A stretch of 64,000 nucleotides of DNA from positions 806,001 through 870,000 of the forward strand of contig JAAQVN010000001.1 of NCBI GenBank assembly GCA_011754535.1, written 5' to 3'. Below the pieces are notes generated by a model. The model was given only the letters and a program-made list of their open reading frames with translations. It had not been told where the DNA came from and made no database searches. Made by a program: the position numbers and the translations under genes. Numbering within the stretch: position 1 is the first letter of the stretch; the number at the start of each line of letters is the position of its first letter. The DNA is from Enterobacter asburiae. Lineage in GTDB: Bacteria > Pseudomonadota > Gammaproteobacteria > Enterobacterales > Enterobacteriaceae. Below are positions 42,420-51,868 of the stretch, piece after piece.

Positions 42420-43844
42420 ATGAGCACAGAAATCAAAACTCAGGTCGTAGTACTTGGGGCAGGCCCAGCAGGTTACTCCGCAGCATTCCGCGCAGCGGAT
42501 TTAGGTCTGGAAACCGTCATCGTAGAACGTTACAGCACCCTCGGCGGTGTTTGTCTGAACGTCGGCTGTATCCCTTCTAAAGCGCTGCTGCACGTAGCGA
42601 AAGTTATCGAAGAAGCCAAAGCGCTGGCTGAACACGGTATCGTCTTCGGCGAGCCGAAAACTGATATCGACAAAATTCGTACCTGGAAAGAGAAAGTTAT
42701 CACTCAGCTGACCGGCGGTCTGGCGGGTATGGCCAAAGGCCGTAAGGTGAAAGTGGTAAACGGTCTGGGTAAATTCACCGGTGCGAACACCCTGGAAGTT
42801 GAAGGCGAAAACGGCAAAACCGTGATCAACTTCGACAACGCGATCATCGCGGCAGGCTCTCGCCCAATTGAACTGCCATTCATTCCGCATGAAGATCCAC
42901 GCGTGTGGGATTCCACTGATGCTCTGGAGCTGAAAACCGTTCCTAAGCGCCTGCTGGTCATGGGCGGCGGTATCATCGGTCTGGAAATGGGTACCGTGTA
43001 CCATGCGCTGGGTTCAGACATTGACGTGGTTGAAATGTTCGACCAGGTTATCCCGGCTGCCGACAAAGACATCGTTAAAGTCTTCACCAAACGCATCAGC
43101 AAGAAATTCAACCTGATGCTGGAAACCAAAGTGACTGCCGTTGAAGCGAAAGAAGACGGTATTTACGTTTCCATGGAAGGCAAAAAAGCTCCATCCGAAC
43201 CACAGCGTTACGACGCCGTGCTGGTGGCTATCGGTCGTGTGCCGAACGGTAAAAACCTCGATGCGGGCAAAGCTGGCGTGGAAGTGGACGACCGTGGCTT
43301 CATCCGCGTTGACAAGCAGCTGCGCACTAACGTGCCGCACATCTTTGCTATCGGCGATATCGTCGGTCAGCCAATGCTGGCGCACAAAGGTGTTCACGAA
43401 GGTCACGTTGCCGCTGAAGTTATCGCCGGCATGAAGCACTACTTCGATCCGAAAGTCATCCCATCTATCGCGTACACCGAGCCAGAAGTTGCATGGGTTG
43501 GTCTGACTGAGAAAGAAGCGAAAGAGAAAGGCATCAGCTACGAAACCGCCACCTTCCCGTGGGCTGCTTCTGGCCGTGCTATCGCGTCCGACTGTGCTGA
43601 CGGTATGACCAAACTGATCTTCGACAAAGAGACTCACCGCGTGATCGGTGGTGCGATTGTCGGCACCAACGGCGGCGAGCTGCTGGGTGAAATCGGTCTG
43701 GCTATTGAAATGGGCTGCGATGCGGAAGACATCGCGCTGACCATCCACGCTCACCCAACTCTGCACGAGTCCGTGGGCCTGGCGGCTGAAGTGTTTGAAG
43801 GCAGCATCACCGACCTGCCAAACGCGAAAGCGAAGAAGAAATAA
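42420..43844 (+). CDS. lpd: Dihydrolipoamide dehydrogenase (E3)
   Basis: FAD flavoprotein that reoxidises dihydrolipoamide with NAD+; shared by pyruvate and 2-oxoglutarate dehydrogenases and the glycine cleavage system. The 474-residue protein has the FAD motif VVVLGAGPAGYSAA and the redox disulfide GGVCLNVGCIPSKA. The NAD motif is MGGGIIGLEMGTVY, and the catalytic HAHPTLHE is near the C-terminus. Two tandem ATG codons occur; 42420 is five bases after GAGG and matches the E. coli start, so it is preferred over 42417. Confidence 0.97.
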   Translation: MSTEIKTQVVVLGAGPAGYSAAFRAADLGLETVIVERYSTLGGVCLNVGCIPSKALLHVAKVIEEAKALAEHGIVFGEPKTDIDKIRTWKEKVITQLTGGLAGMAKGRKVKVVNGLGKFTGANTLEVEGENGKTVINFDNAIIAAGSRPIELPFIPHEDPRVWDSTDALELKTVPKRLLVMGGGIIGLEMGTVYHALGSDIDVVEMFDQVIPAADKDIVKVFTKRISKKFNLMLETKVTAVEAKEDGIYVSMEGKKAPSEPQRYDAVLVAIGRVPNGKNLDAGKAGVEVDDRGFIRVDKQLRTNVPHIFAIGDIVGQPMLAHKGVHEGHVAAEVIAGMKHYFDPKVIPSIAYTEPEVAWVGLTEKEAKEKGISYETATFPWAASGRAIASDCADGMTKLIFDKETHRVIGGAIVGTNGGELLGEIGLAIEMGCDAEDIALTIHAHPTLHESVGLAAEVFEGSITDLPNAKAKKK

Positions 43845-43863
43845 GTTTCTTCAGATGAAAAAA

Positions 43864-43888
43864 AGCGGCCAATGGCCGCTTTTTTTAT
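43864..43888. terminator. Bidirectional terminator between lpd and the DUF2950 gene
   Basis: AGCGGCC at 43864-43870 and GGCCGCT at 43874-43880 form a stem with A-rich sequence before it and a T-run after it, so it can act on both strands between the convergent genes. Confidence 0.88.
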
Positions 43889-43897
43889 GCGCTGTGT

Positions 43898-44689
43898 TTA
43901 GGGTGCCACCGGCTGCCAGGTTTTATCAGGGCTGTAGGCGGCTAGCGCACGGGCTTTCTGCTCTGAATCACTGCCGAGATCGGACTGGTACACCTTGTCG
44001 TCCTGGTTAATCACAAAGCTCATTACGCCCGTCTGACCATAGCTGACCGGCCAGGCCACCATCGCAAAACCGTGATTATCCGGCAGGATGCGGAAGCGAT
44101 AGCCGTGGTAACCCGCACCCGGCTCTTTCGGACTGAACGCCGGGCCAAGCGGGCTCGGCGTTTCTCCGGGCGAGACGGGCCAGTACAGACCGTCCTTTTT
44201 CCCTTCAGAGCTGACAATCTTCTGCGCGTATTTCTGGTTCATCGCAAAATAGCTCTGCTGGGCATCTACGTAGGCATGCAGGGCTTCGATGGCGGCGAGC
44301 TCGTTACGCCCAATTTCGCGGGTCAGGATCTCCTCGGCCCCTTCTTTGATGTCAAACTGCCAGCCGGAGGCGGTTTTGATCACCGGGATGGGAAGCTGCC
44401 AGCCGCTATTTCCGACCACAAGATGCGCCGTATCCCCTTCGACAACGGTGTTATGACGGACGTTCCAGTCGCGCAGGAAGCGATCGACCGCATCCGGATC
44501 AACGCCTTCAGGCGGCAGAAAATCGCGCCAGTTTTCGCCGAGCAGATTGTTCATCGCACTTTCGTTTTGCTCGCTGATGGCGCTTGCCAGCGCATTGGTT
44601 GCCTGTTCTGGCGAACTGAAGGATTGCTGCGCCATAACGGTCGCCGAAGCCATGAACAATACTATTCCACTGAGTAATTTACTTTTCAT
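43898..44689 (-). CDS. Exported DUF2950 family protein
   Basis: A secreted protein of unknown function (263 residues). The signal peptide MKSKLLSGIVLFMASATVMA is followed by mature QQSFSSPEQ. The body contains the conserved blocks of the family: DFLPPEGVD near residue 55, the ALHAYVDAQQSYF helix, and a C-terminal beta-rich part with GYRFRIL and FAMVAWPVSYGQTGVMSFVIN. The start at 44689 has GGGAG six bases upstream; the longer frame to 44719 is unlikely. It lies ten bases after the DUF3300 gene in the same direction. I know no established function. Confidence 0.85.
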   Translation of the reverse strand: MKSKLLSGIVLFMASATVMAQQSFSSPEQATNALASAISEQNESAMNNLLGENWRDFLPPEGVDPDAVDRFLRDWNVRHNTVVEGDTAHLVVGNSGWQLPIPVIKTASGWQFDIKEGAEEILTREIGRNELAAIEALHAYVDAQQSYFAMNQKYAQKIVSSEGKKDGLYWPVSPGETPSPLGPAFSPKEPGAGYHGYRFRILPDNHGFAMVAWPVSYGQTGVMSFVINQDDKVYQSDLGSDSEQKARALAAYSPDKTWQPVAP

Positions 44690-44699
44690 GTCGGCTCCC

Positions 44700-46223
44700 T
44701 TAACGATGACGGAATTCACGGCGTTCTACACGTTCGCCAGAAACCTGGCGCGATTGCTGTTGGCGAGCAGCGAGCTGCCGACTCTGTGCACCTCGCTGCT
44801 GCTGCGCCTGCCAGTTGGCGGAGCGGCTGTCGTTGCCGCTCAGCGCATTGGCACGATGCAGTCTGGCTGGCTGCTGTAGCGTCTGTGAAGCCCGCTTCTC
44901 CTGTCTGTGCACGGCAGTCTGGTGATTTTCACGCTGCGGTGTACTCGCGCGTTTTACGGTCTGCGGCCTGGCGTCATACCCACGATAGTTATTGCGCTGC
45001 GAAATCTGCGCTAACTGCTGCGTCGAGGCCAGACGCTGAGCATCCCGCGTGCCGGTGCGCGGGAAGGTTTTTCCAGTTGATTTTTCCATCTGGCTGAGCG
45101 CGGCCTGGCGCTGGCTGTCGCGATTAACCGACTTTTGCTGCGTTGCGCTTAGCCCTGTGGCTGTATTTGTGGAGTGGAAACGGTTAGCCAACTGATTATT
45201 CGGGTAGGGAACGCCCTCACGATAGGCCGGATTGTGCTGCCATGTGCGGTTGATATCGGTGAGATGCTGCCCGCTGATTCTGTTGAAATTATCAACGTTA
45301 ATATTGATGTTGTTATCACCGTTGTGGTTATAGCCGCCGTGATTCTCCCAGTCGTCGTGGTGATGATCCCAGTCATCGTCATCATCCCAGTCGATATTGC
45401 TGAAGATGGCGTAGGTTGTTGCGACCCCGAGACTGAAACCCAAACCTTTGACCAGGCTGTCGGTGAATTGCTCGCCGGGGGAGGGCGGGAGATACACCGG
45501 CGGGTAAGTGGTGTTGGGCCATGTACCGTAAACCGTATTCGGGTTATAGGTGGGAACGTAAACCACCTGCGGATCGGCGGATTCAATTTTAATGACCGTC
45601 GGATTGCTGGTTGTTTCCGTTGCCGTTGTTGATGTTGTTTTTGCCGGTGCGGGCTTCGTGACGGTGGTGACCGTCTGCTGCGGCGTGGATTGCAGCACAC
45701 CCGCTTGTTGCGCCAGCAGGCGCAACCGTTGCACCGAATCCATCACGTCTTTCGGCTGCGCGAGAAACGCATCCCCCAGATTTTGTACCCACGGCGGATT
45801 TTCACCCATTAGCGACATCAGCTGAGGAAACGCGACCAGCGATTTCACGCTGGGATCCCACGGCTGATTGGCCACCGCCTGAATGGCGGCATCACCCTGC
45901 ATTTTAGGATTGTCCTTTGACCACTGCGCCGCCTGGATAACGTTAGACGGATAGGTTGACGCCATTAAAATCTGCGACAGCAGGGCATCCGGATAGAGCG
46001 CAATGGGGGCAACCCACTGGTCGATTTGCGCGGCAGTGTAGGTTGGCGCGACAACCGGAGCAGGCTGGGCTGCGGCAGGCGCCGGTGCAGCTGGCTGTTG
46101 TGCGACGGGGGCAGGCGCAGCGGGCTCCGTTGCGCGGCCTTTGACAAACATCACGCCCGAGGCGGCAAACAGCCCGGCACTGCACAGAAGGACGAGCAGG
46201 TGAGGCTTAAAAGGCAACTTCAT
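44700..46223 (-). CDS. yacH: YacH-like DUF3300 protein
   Basis: Envelope-associated protein of unknown function (507 residues) at the position of E. coli yacH. Residues 8-28 form a hydrophobic segment without a proper lipobox, so it may be an uncleaved anchor or signal. An Ala/Pro linker (32-60) leads to the DUF3300 domain, about 62-240, with DQWVAPIALYPDALLSQILMASTYP. Then comes an Asp/His cluster at about 276-300 (DWDDDDDWDHHHDDW), a possible metal site, and an Arg/Gln-rich disordered tail. E. coli YacH is longer and carries repeats here. GGAG lies upstream of ATG 46223. Confidence 0.82.
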   Translation of the reverse strand: MKLPFKPHLLVLLCSAGLFAASGVMFVKGRATEPAAPAPVAQQPAAPAPAAAQPAPVVAPTYTAAQIDQWVAPIALYPDALLSQILMASTYPSNVIQAAQWSKDNPKMQGDAAIQAVANQPWDPSVKSLVAFPQLMSLMGENPPWVQNLGDAFLAQPKDVMDSVQRLRLLAQQAGVLQSTPQQTVTTVTKPAPAKTTSTTATETTSNPTVIKIESADPQVVYVPTYNPNTVYGTWPNTTYPPVYLPPSPGEQFTDSLVKGLGFSLGVATTYAIFSNIDWDDDDDWDHHHDDWENHGGYNHNGDNNININVDNFNRISGQHLTDINRTWQHNPAYREGVPYPNNQLANRFHSTNTATGLSATQQKSVNRDSQRQAALSQMEKSTGKTFPRTGTRDAQRLASTQQLAQISQRNNYRGYDARPQTVKRASTPQRENHQTAVHRQEKRASQTLQQPARLHRANALSGNDSRSANWQAQQQRGAQSRQLAARQQQSRQVSGERVERREFRHR

Positions 46224-46672
46224 AAAATGACTCCGATGAGACAAGCGCTGTGCCGTGAGGCGTTACGGTTGGCGTGAGTATCAATTACACGTCTTTTACT
46301 TTTTTGACTTTTATTGGGAAGCGTTCGGTGTGTCCGGATAAAGAGTGTGAGTATTTATTACGCAATTATATGCGATGCGGGAAAAACCGGAGGGAATTCA
46401 GAAGGCCGCTCTTGCGAGCGGCCAGCAGCTAGTTCATGGCCCGGTGACTGGTTGCTACACCAGCGAAGCAGGCCGGGGGCAACAGTATTACAGCCGAAAT
46501 GGACTGAAAATAGGTGAAATGCAGTTTCATCCTTTTTCATTCGAAACTGGATGGCAGCTCGTAAACATAAAATATGTGCTTGCGGATCTGCATACTCAGG
46601 AACATTATTCATGCCGAGTGCATTGCCGCAAATCTGCCAGCCCGGTGTGCTACCACCGCAAGGCAACAAAAT
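46224..46672. other. Gene-free structured region between yacH and acnB
   Basis: About 450 bases with no credible gene on either strand; together with the acnB promoter zone the spacer is 684 bases, roughly 330 longer than I recall for E. coli. Hairpins visible on the plus strand are 46404-46411 with 46416-46423 (perfect 8 bp), 46448-46452 with 46459-46463 inside an outer 5-bp helix (46440-46444 with 46473-46477), and CAGTTTC/GAAACTG at 46522-46528 and 46543-46549. They precede an orphan terminator at 46673. A TATAAT on the minus strand (complement of 46365-46370) could serve yacH, but no -35 fits. Confidence 0.5.
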
Positions 46673-46695
46673 AACCGCTACCAGGCGGTTTTTTT
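46673..46695 (+). terminator. Orphan plus-strand terminator upstream of acnB
   Basis: AACCGC at 46673-46678 pairs with GCGGTT at 46685-46690, followed by TTTTT. No plus-strand gene lies upstream before lpd, since yacH and the DUF2950 gene run the other way. The structure implies a short plus-strand transcript that begins in the yacH-acnB spacer. Confidence 0.75.
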
Positions 46696-46779
46696 GTACC
46701 CAAAATTCATCTCGACCCCCCGCTACACCATGCTTAACGATTCAGCAAATTTTTTAATGTTGCTTTTTTGTAAACGGAT

Positions 46780-46808
46780 TAACACTGTGCAGAAATCCTG
46801 CTATGCTG
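46780..46808 (+). promoter_or_regulatory. acnB promoter
   Basis: TTAACA at 46780-46785 and TATGCT at 46803-46808 are 17 bp apart, about 90 bases before acnB. The stretch GTAAACGGATTAAC around the -35 resembles ArcA-type repeats. E. coli acnB is controlled by CRP, ArcA and Cra. Confidence 0.7.
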
Positions 46809-46907
46809 CCCGACGCGGTATCGGGCATTTACCCTACAAACTGCTGTCTCACAGGAGCGTGAAGAGAACGCCCGCCGCATATGACAATGAGAGCGAGGAG
46901 AACCGTC

Positions 46908-49505
46908 GTGCTAGAAGAATACCGTAAGCACGTAGCAGAACGTGCCGCCGAGGGAATTGTACCCAAACCTTTAGATGCAACCCAAATGGCCGCGCTCGTC
47001 GAGCTGCTGAAGAACCCGCCTGAGGGCGAAGAAGAATTCCTGTTAGATCTGCTGATCAACCGCGTACCGCCTGGCGTAGATGAAGCTGCCTACGTAAAAG
47101 CCGGATTCCTTGCTGCTATCGCCAAAGGCGAAGCCACCTCCCCACTGGTTACTCCTGAAAAAGCCATTGAACTGCTCGGCACCATGCAGGGTGGTTACAA
47201 CATTCATCCGCTGATTGACGCGCTGGATAACGACAAGCTGGCACCGATTGCCGCTAAAGCGCTCTCTTCCACGCTGCTGATGTTCGATAACTTCTACGAC
47301 GTAGAAGAAAAAGCCAAAGCGGGCAACGTCTATGCGAAGCAGGTGATGCAGTCCTGGGCTGATGCCGAATGGTTCCTGAACCGTCCTGCGCTCGCTGAAA
47401 AAATCACCGTGACCGTCTTTAAAGTGACCGGTGAAACCAACACCGATGACCTCTCTCCGGCGCCGGACGCGTGGTCTCGCCCGGATATTCCTCTGCACGC
47501 CCTGGCGATGCTGAAAAACGCCCGTGAAGGCATTGAGCCGGATCAGCCAGGCGTTGTTGGCCCGATCAAACAGATCGAAGCGCTTCAGAAGAAAGGTTTC
47601 CCGCTGGCCTATGTCGGTGACGTTGTCGGTACCGGCTCTTCCCGTAAGTCCGCCACCAACTCCGTGCTGTGGTTCATGGGCGACGACATTCCGCACGTGC
47701 CAAACAAGCGCGGCGGCGGCCTGTGCCTCGGCGGCAAAATTGCGCCAATCTTCTTCAACACCATGGAAGATGCGGGCGCGCTGCCGATCGAAGTGGATGT
47801 GAGCAACCTGAACATGGGCGACGTGATTGACGTCTATCCGTTCAAAGGCGAAGTGCGTAACCACGAGACCAACGAGCTGCTGGCAAGCTTCGAGCTGAAA
47901 ACTGACGTGCTGATTGACGAGGTGCGCGCCGGTGGCCGTATCCCGCTGATCATTGGTCGTGGCCTGACCACCAAAGCGCGTGAAGCGCTGGGTCTGCCGC
48001 ACTCGGACGTTTTCCGCCACGCGAAAGACGTTGCGGAAAGCAACCGCGGCTTCTCGCTGGCACAGAAAATGGTGGGTCGCGCGTGCGGCGTTGCCGGTAT
48101 CCGTCCTGGCGCGTACTGCGAGCCGAAGATGACCTCCGTGGGCTCTCAGGACACCACGGGCCCAATGACCCGTGATGAACTGAAAGACCTGGCGTGCCTG
48201 GGCTTCTCTTCTGACCTGGTAATGCAGTCATTCTGCCACACGGCGGCCTATCCGAAGCCGGTTGACGTAACCACGCACCACACGCTGCCTGACTTCATCA
48301 TGAACCGCGGCGGCGTTTCTCTGCGTCCGGGTGACGGCGTGATTCACTCCTGGCTGAACCGCATGCTTCTGCCGGATACCGTCGGTACCGGCGGTGACTC
48401 CCACACCCGTTTCCCAATCGGTATCTCCTTCCCGGCGGGCTCCGGTCTGGTGGCGTTTGCTGCGGCGACCGGCGTAATGCCGCTGGACATGCCTGAGTCG
48501 GTGCTGGTGCGCTTCAAAGGTAAAATGCAGCCGGGCATCACCCTGCGCGACCTGGTTCACGCGATCCCGCTGTATGCGATTAAACAGGGCCTGCTGACCG
48601 TTGAGAAGAAAGGGAAGAAAAACATCTTCTCCGGCCGTATCCTGGAAATTGAAGGTCTGCCGGATCTGAAAGTGGAGCAGGCGTTCGAGCTGACCGATGC
48701 CTCCGCAGAGCGTTCTGCGGCGGGCTGTACCATCAAGCTGAACAAAGAGCCGATTGTTGAGTATCTGACCTCCAACATCGTGCTGCTGAAGTGGATGATT
48801 GCGGAAGGCTACGGCGACCGTCGTACGCTGGAGCGTCGTATTCAGGGCATGGAAAAATGGCTGGCGGATCCGCAGCTGCTGGAAGCCGACGCTGACGCAG
48901 AATACGCGGCGGTGATCGACATCGATCTGGCGGATATCAAAGAGCCAATCCTGTGTGCACCGAACGATCCGGACGACGCACGTCCGCTGTCTGAGGTTCA
49001 GGGCGAGAAGATCGACGAAGTGTTCATCGGCTCCTGCATGACCAACATCGGCCACTTCCGTGCTGCCGGTAAGCTGCTGGATACCCACAAAGGCCAGTTG
49101 CCGACCCGTCTGTGGGTGGCTCCGCCAACCCGTATGGATGCGGCGCAGCTGACCGAAGAGGGCTACTACAGCGTGTTTGGTAAGAGCGGCGCGCGTATCG
49201 AAATCCCTGGCTGTTCCCTGTGTATGGGTAACCAGGCGCGCGTGGCCGACGGTGCGACGGTGGTCTCCACCTCAACCCGTAACTTCCCGAACCGTTTAGG
49301 TACCGGTGCGAACGTCTACCTGGCCTCTGCGGAGCTGGCGGCGGTTGCGGCGCTGATTGGCAAACTGCCAACGCCGGAAGAGTACCAGACCTTTGTGGCT
49401 CAGGTGGATAAGACGGCGGTGGATACCTACCGCTATCTGAACTTCGACCAGCTCTCTCAGTACACCGAGAAGGCCGACGGGGTTATCTTCCAGACAGCAG
49501 TATAA
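46908..49505 (+). CDS. acnB: Aconitate hydratase B
   Basis: Main [4Fe-4S] aconitase of the TCA cycle (citrate to isocitrate); also acts as an iron-responsive RNA-binding protein and has 2-methylisocitrate dehydratase activity. GTG 46908, seven bases after GGAG, gives 865 residues, the E. coli length. A longer frame from 46881 is not supported. Conserved parts are the N-terminal HEAT-like domain (about 1-160), the swivel domain with GTGSSRKSA, and the cluster-binding cysteines in GSCMTNIG and CSLCMGNQ. A terminator follows at 49511. Confidence 0.97.
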   Translation: MLEEYRKHVAERAAEGIVPKPLDATQMAALVELLKNPPEGEEEFLLDLLINRVPPGVDEAAYVKAGFLAAIAKGEATSPLVTPEKAIELLGTMQGGYNIHPLIDALDNDKLAPIAAKALSSTLLMFDNFYDVEEKAKAGNVYAKQVMQSWADAEWFLNRPALAEKITVTVFKVTGETNTDDLSPAPDAWSRPDIPLHALAMLKNAREGIEPDQPGVVGPIKQIEALQKKGFPLAYVGDVVGTGSSRKSATNSVLWFMGDDIPHVPNKRGGGLCLGGKIAPIFFNTMEDAGALPIEVDVSNLNMGDVIDVYPFKGEVRNHETNELLASFELKTDVLIDEVRAGGRIPLIIGRGLTTKAREALGLPHSDVFRHAKDVAESNRGFSLAQKMVGRACGVAGIRPGAYCEPKMTSVGSQDTTGPMTRDELKDLACLGFSSDLVMQSFCHTAAYPKPVDVTTHHTLPDFIMNRGGVSLRPGDGVIHSWLNRMLLPDTVGTGGDSHTRFPIGISFPAGSGLVAFAAATGVMPLDMPESVLVRFKGKMQPGITLRDLVHAIPLYAIKQGLLTVEKKGKKNIFSGRILEIEGLPDLKVEQAFELTDASAERSAAGCTIKLNKEPIVEYLTSNIVLLKWMIAEGYGDRRTLERRIQGMEKWLADPQLLEADADAEYAAVIDIDLADIKEPILCAPNDPDDARPLSEVQGEKIDEVFIGSCMTNIGHFRAAGKLLDTHKGQLPTRLWVAPPTRMDAAQLTEEGYYSVFGKSGARIEIPGCSLCMGNQARVADGATVVSTSTRNFPNRLGTGANVYLASAELAAVAALIGKLPTPEEYQTFVAQVDKTAVDTYRYLNFDQLSQYTEKADGVIFQTAV

Positions 49506-49510
49506 ACAGC

Positions 49511-49537
49511 AAAACCGTCTCTACGAGACGGTTTTTA
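49511..49537 (+). terminator. Terminator after acnB
   Basis: AAAACCGTCTC at 49511-49521 and GAGACGGTTTT at 49525-49535 form an 11-bp stem with a 3-base loop and T-rich tail, five bases after the acnB stop. Confidence 0.9.
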
Positions 49538-49546
49538 GTGTTTGCA

Positions 49547-49587
49547 CCCTCTCCCGTGGGAGAGGGACGGGGTGAGGGCATCAGGCC
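49547..49587 (-). repeat. Dispersed palindromic repeat, copy 1
   Basis: The 20-base palindrome CCCTCTCCCGTGGGAGAGGG at 49547-49566 is followed by a flank reading CGGCCTGATGCCCTCACCC on the minus strand (complement of about 49570-49588). The copy is inverted relative to copies 2 and 3. It lies between the acnB terminator and yacL. About 110 T/C-rich bases separate it from yacL. Confidence 0.8.
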
Positions 49588-49695
49588 GCAAGATCTTGCT
49601 CTCACCTTTTTATTTTCATTCCTCCCACCTCTCCCGCTTTTTTTCTTCCCCTCTGCTGCGATAATTACCCTAATGGCTTTGCAGAGGAAAATGCT

Positions 49696-50058
49696 ATGGA
49701 TTACGAATTTCTGCGCGACATCACCGGCGTGGTGAAAGTGCGTATGTCGATGGGGCACGAAGCCGTTGGACACTGGTTTAACGAAGAGGTGAAAGAGAAC
49801 CTCGCGCTGCTGGATGAAGTCGAACAGGCGGCGAAGACGGTAAAAGGCAGTGAACGCTCCTGGCAACGCGCCGGACATGAATACACGCTGTGGATGGATG
49901 GCGAAGAGGTGATGGTGCGCGCTAACCAGCTCGAGTTTTCAGGTGACGAGATGGAAGAGGGGATGAGCTACTACGACGAAGAGAGCCTGTCGCTGTGCGG
50001 CGTGGAAGACTTCCTGCAGGTCGTGAATGCCTACCGTGAGTTCATGAAACAGAAGTAA
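49696..50058 (+). CDS. yacL: UPF0231 family protein YacL
   Basis: A 120-residue cytoplasmic protein of unknown function, conserved in gamma-proteobacteria and identical in length to E. coli YacL. It is acidic, with stretches such as [22 protein letters not shown] and [12 protein letters not shown], and no known catalytic motif. GAGG lies about eight bases upstream. It is convergent with speD, 30 bases away. Confidence 0.93.
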   Translation: MDYEFLRDITGVVKVRMSMGHEAVGHWFNEEVKENLALLDEVEQAAKTVKGSERSWQRAGHEYTLWMDGEEVMVRANQLEFSGDEMEEGMSYYDEESLSLCGVEDFLQVVNAYREFMKQK

Positions 50059-50088
50059 CTCCCGAAGCGTCCCTGCTCCGGGCAACAC

Positions 50089-50883
50089 TTACACGGCCGG
50101 AATATTGCGGCCGTAGTAGATTTCGCGCATCTCTTTCCAGAGCAGGTCGGTGATGACCTTGCGCTCTTCTTCGCTTAAATCTTCCGGCTTTGTGTGGAAC
50201 ATGTAGTGCTTAAGGTCGAACTCCTTAAGCAACATTTTGGTATGGAAGATGTTTTCCTGGTACACGTTCACGTCCATCATGTCGTACAGCGATTTCATGT
50301 CCTCGGACATAAAGTTCTGAATGGAGTTGATCTCGTGGTCGATGAAGTGCTTCATGCCGTTGATATCGCGGGTGAAACCGCGCACGCGATAATCAATCGT
50401 GACGATGTCCGATTCCAGCTGGTGGATTAAATAGTTCAGCGCGTTCAGCGGGGAAATCACGCCGCAGGTCGACACCTCAATATCCGCGCGGAACGTGCAC
50501 AGCCCGCCTTCCGGGTGGCTTTCCGGGTAGGTGTGCACGCAGATATGGCTTTTGTCCAGATGGGCGACGACCACTTCCGGCAGCGGGCCCGGGTGTTCAG
50601 TTTTGTCGATAAGCTTTGGGTCGACCGGCTCTTCGCTGACCAGAATGGTCACGCTGGCACCCTGAGGTTCATAATCCTGTCGGGCGATATTCAGGATGTT
50701 CGCACCGATGATCGAGCAGGTTTCTGACAGGATCTCGGTCAGACGGTTGGCGTTGTAGAGTTCGTCGATATAGGCGATGTAACCATCGCGTTCTTCCGCT
50801 GTTTTGGCATAGCAGATATCGTAAATACAAAAACTCAGGCTTTTGGTCAGGTTGTTAAAGCCATGCAGTTTAAGCTTTTTCAA
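50089..50883 (-). CDS. speD: S-adenosylmethionine decarboxylase proenzyme
   Basis: Produces decarboxylated SAM, the aminopropyl donor for spermidine. The 264-residue proenzyme cleaves itself between Lys111 and Ser112, turning Ser112 into the pyruvoyl cofactor; the site reads [18 protein letters not shown]. The start is TTG, immediately after the speE stop (TAATTG), with AAGGGGGTG as ribosome site inside speE. The E. coli gene also uses TTG. The weak start and coupling probably keep SpeD low relative to SpeE. Confidence 0.96.
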   Translation of the reverse strand: MKKLKLHGFNNLTKSLSFCIYDICYAKTAEERDGYIAYIDELYNANRLTEILSETCSIIGANILNIARQDYEPQGASVTILVSEEPVDPKLIDKTEHPGPLPEVVVAHLDKSHICVHTYPESHPEGGLCTFRADIEVSTCGVISPLNALNYLIHQLESDIVTIDYRVRGFTRDINGMKHFIDHEINSIQNFMSEDMKSLYDMMDVNVYQENIFHTKMLLKEFDLKHYMFHTKPEDLSEEERKVITDLLWKEMREIYYGRNIPAV

Positions 50884-51753
50884 TTAGCTCACCCCCTTAG
50901 TGGATAATGCGTCTTGCAGGTACTGCGGCAGAGCAAACGCTGCGGTATGAATGGCCGGGTTGTAGTACCGACACGTGAGACCGGCCTGATGGAAGCGGGC
51001 CTGAATAATTTCGGTGGAGAGATGGCGCAGCACGTCGTTATCCGTCGCCCAGGCAAAGGTCATGATCCCGCCGTAGTACGTCGGAATGGCCGCCTGATAG
51101 AAGCTGACGTCGCCGAAATAGGTGCTCAGCTTACGATGGCTGTCGAGGGCTTCATCCTGCTGCAGGAAGCAGACGCCATTTTGCGCGACGAAGATACCGC
51201 CAGGGTTCAGGCAGCGCTTGCAGCCTTCGTAGAACGAGGAGGTAAACAGCGACGCGCCGGGGCCGATGGGGTCGGTACAGTCGGAGATAATGACGTCGAA
51301 GGTCTGCGTGGTCTGGTTAACGAAGTTAACGCCGTCGTCAATGACCAGATTAAAACGCGGGTCGTCATAGCTGCCAGCATTGTGGTTGGGCAGATACTGA
51401 CGGCAAAACGAGACCACGCCTGCATCGATCTCCACCATGGTGATGGTTTCAATGGACCGATGACGGGAAACCTCGCGCAGCATTGCGCCGTCGCCGCCGC
51501 CGATAATCAGGACATGCTTCGCGTGACCGTGGGCCAGCAGCGGAACGTGGGTCATCATTTCATGATAGATAAACTCGTCGCGCTCGGTCGTTTGCACGAC
51601 GCCGTCCAGCGCCATCACGCGGCCAAAGGCGGCATTTTCGAAAATGATGAGATCCTGGTGATCGGTTTTCTCATGATAGAGCACGTTATCAACGGCAAAG
51701 TACTGACCAAACTGGTCATGCAGTGTTTCATGCCACAACGTGTGGTCGGCCAT
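50884..51753 (-). CDS. speE: Spermidine synthase
   Basis: Transfers the aminopropyl group from decarboxylated SAM to putrescine. The 289-residue protein has a small N-terminal beta domain and a Rossmann methyltransferase-like domain with [15 protein letters not shown] near 82-96. The DCTDPIGPG catalytic loop lies near 158-166. Length is one residue longer than E. coli SpeE. AAAGGAGGAG precedes ATG 51753. It is the first gene of speE-speD, with a structured leader at 51785-51844. Confidence 0.96.
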   Translation of the reverse strand: MADHTLWHETLHDQFGQYFAVDNVLYHEKTDHQDLIIFENAAFGRVMALDGVVQTTERDEFIYHEMMTHVPLLAHGHAKHVLIIGGGDGAMLREVSRHRSIETITMVEIDAGVVSFCRQYLPNHNAGSYDDPRFNLVIDDGVNFVNQTTQTFDVIISDCTDPIGPGASLFTSSFYEGCKRCLNPGGIFVAQNGVCFLQQDEALDSHRKLSTYFGDVSFYQAAIPTYYGGIMTFAWATDNDVLRHLSTEIIQARFHQAGLTCRYYNPAIHTAAFALPQYLQDALSTKGVS

Positions 51754-51784
51754 ACGCGGACTCCTCCTTTGTTAACTTCCGTAA

Positions 51785-51803
51785 CGCTCATAAAAAATGA
51801 GCG
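51785..51803 (-). promoter_or_regulatory. Hairpin in the speE leader
   Basis: CGCTCAT at 51785-51791 and ATGAGCG at 51797-51803 form a 7-bp stem with a 5-base A/T loop, about 20 bases upstream of the speE ribosome site. It may affect speE mRNA stability or translation. Confidence 0.55.
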
Positions 51804-51818
51804 AAACATGATAGCTAA

Positions 51819-51844
51819 CTATAACCGTGGTTGCACGGTTATAG
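51819..51844. promoter_or_regulatory. 26-base palindrome upstream of speE
   Basis: CTATAACCGTG at 51819-51829 and CACGGTTATAG at 51834-51844 are perfect 11-base inverted arms around GTTG. On the minus strand the right arm includes TATAGT, a possible speE -10, so the palindrome could be an operator over the promoter. It could also be a yacC terminator, but it lacks a T-run. Confidence 0.6.
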
Positions 51845-51868
51845 GTTCAACAGGGGGCGTTGGGAAGG

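Noticed and set aside
46375..46674. A 99-codon plus-strand frame in the yacH-acnB spacer
   Set aside because: No ribosome site precedes it, its composition is not protein-like, and it ends at the orphan terminator. A structured RNA explains the region better.
48000..50058. Possible phage or IS remnants near the acnB-yacL repeat
   Set aside because: The palindrome is short, noncoding and shared with other gene ends; no transposase or integrase frames are present.
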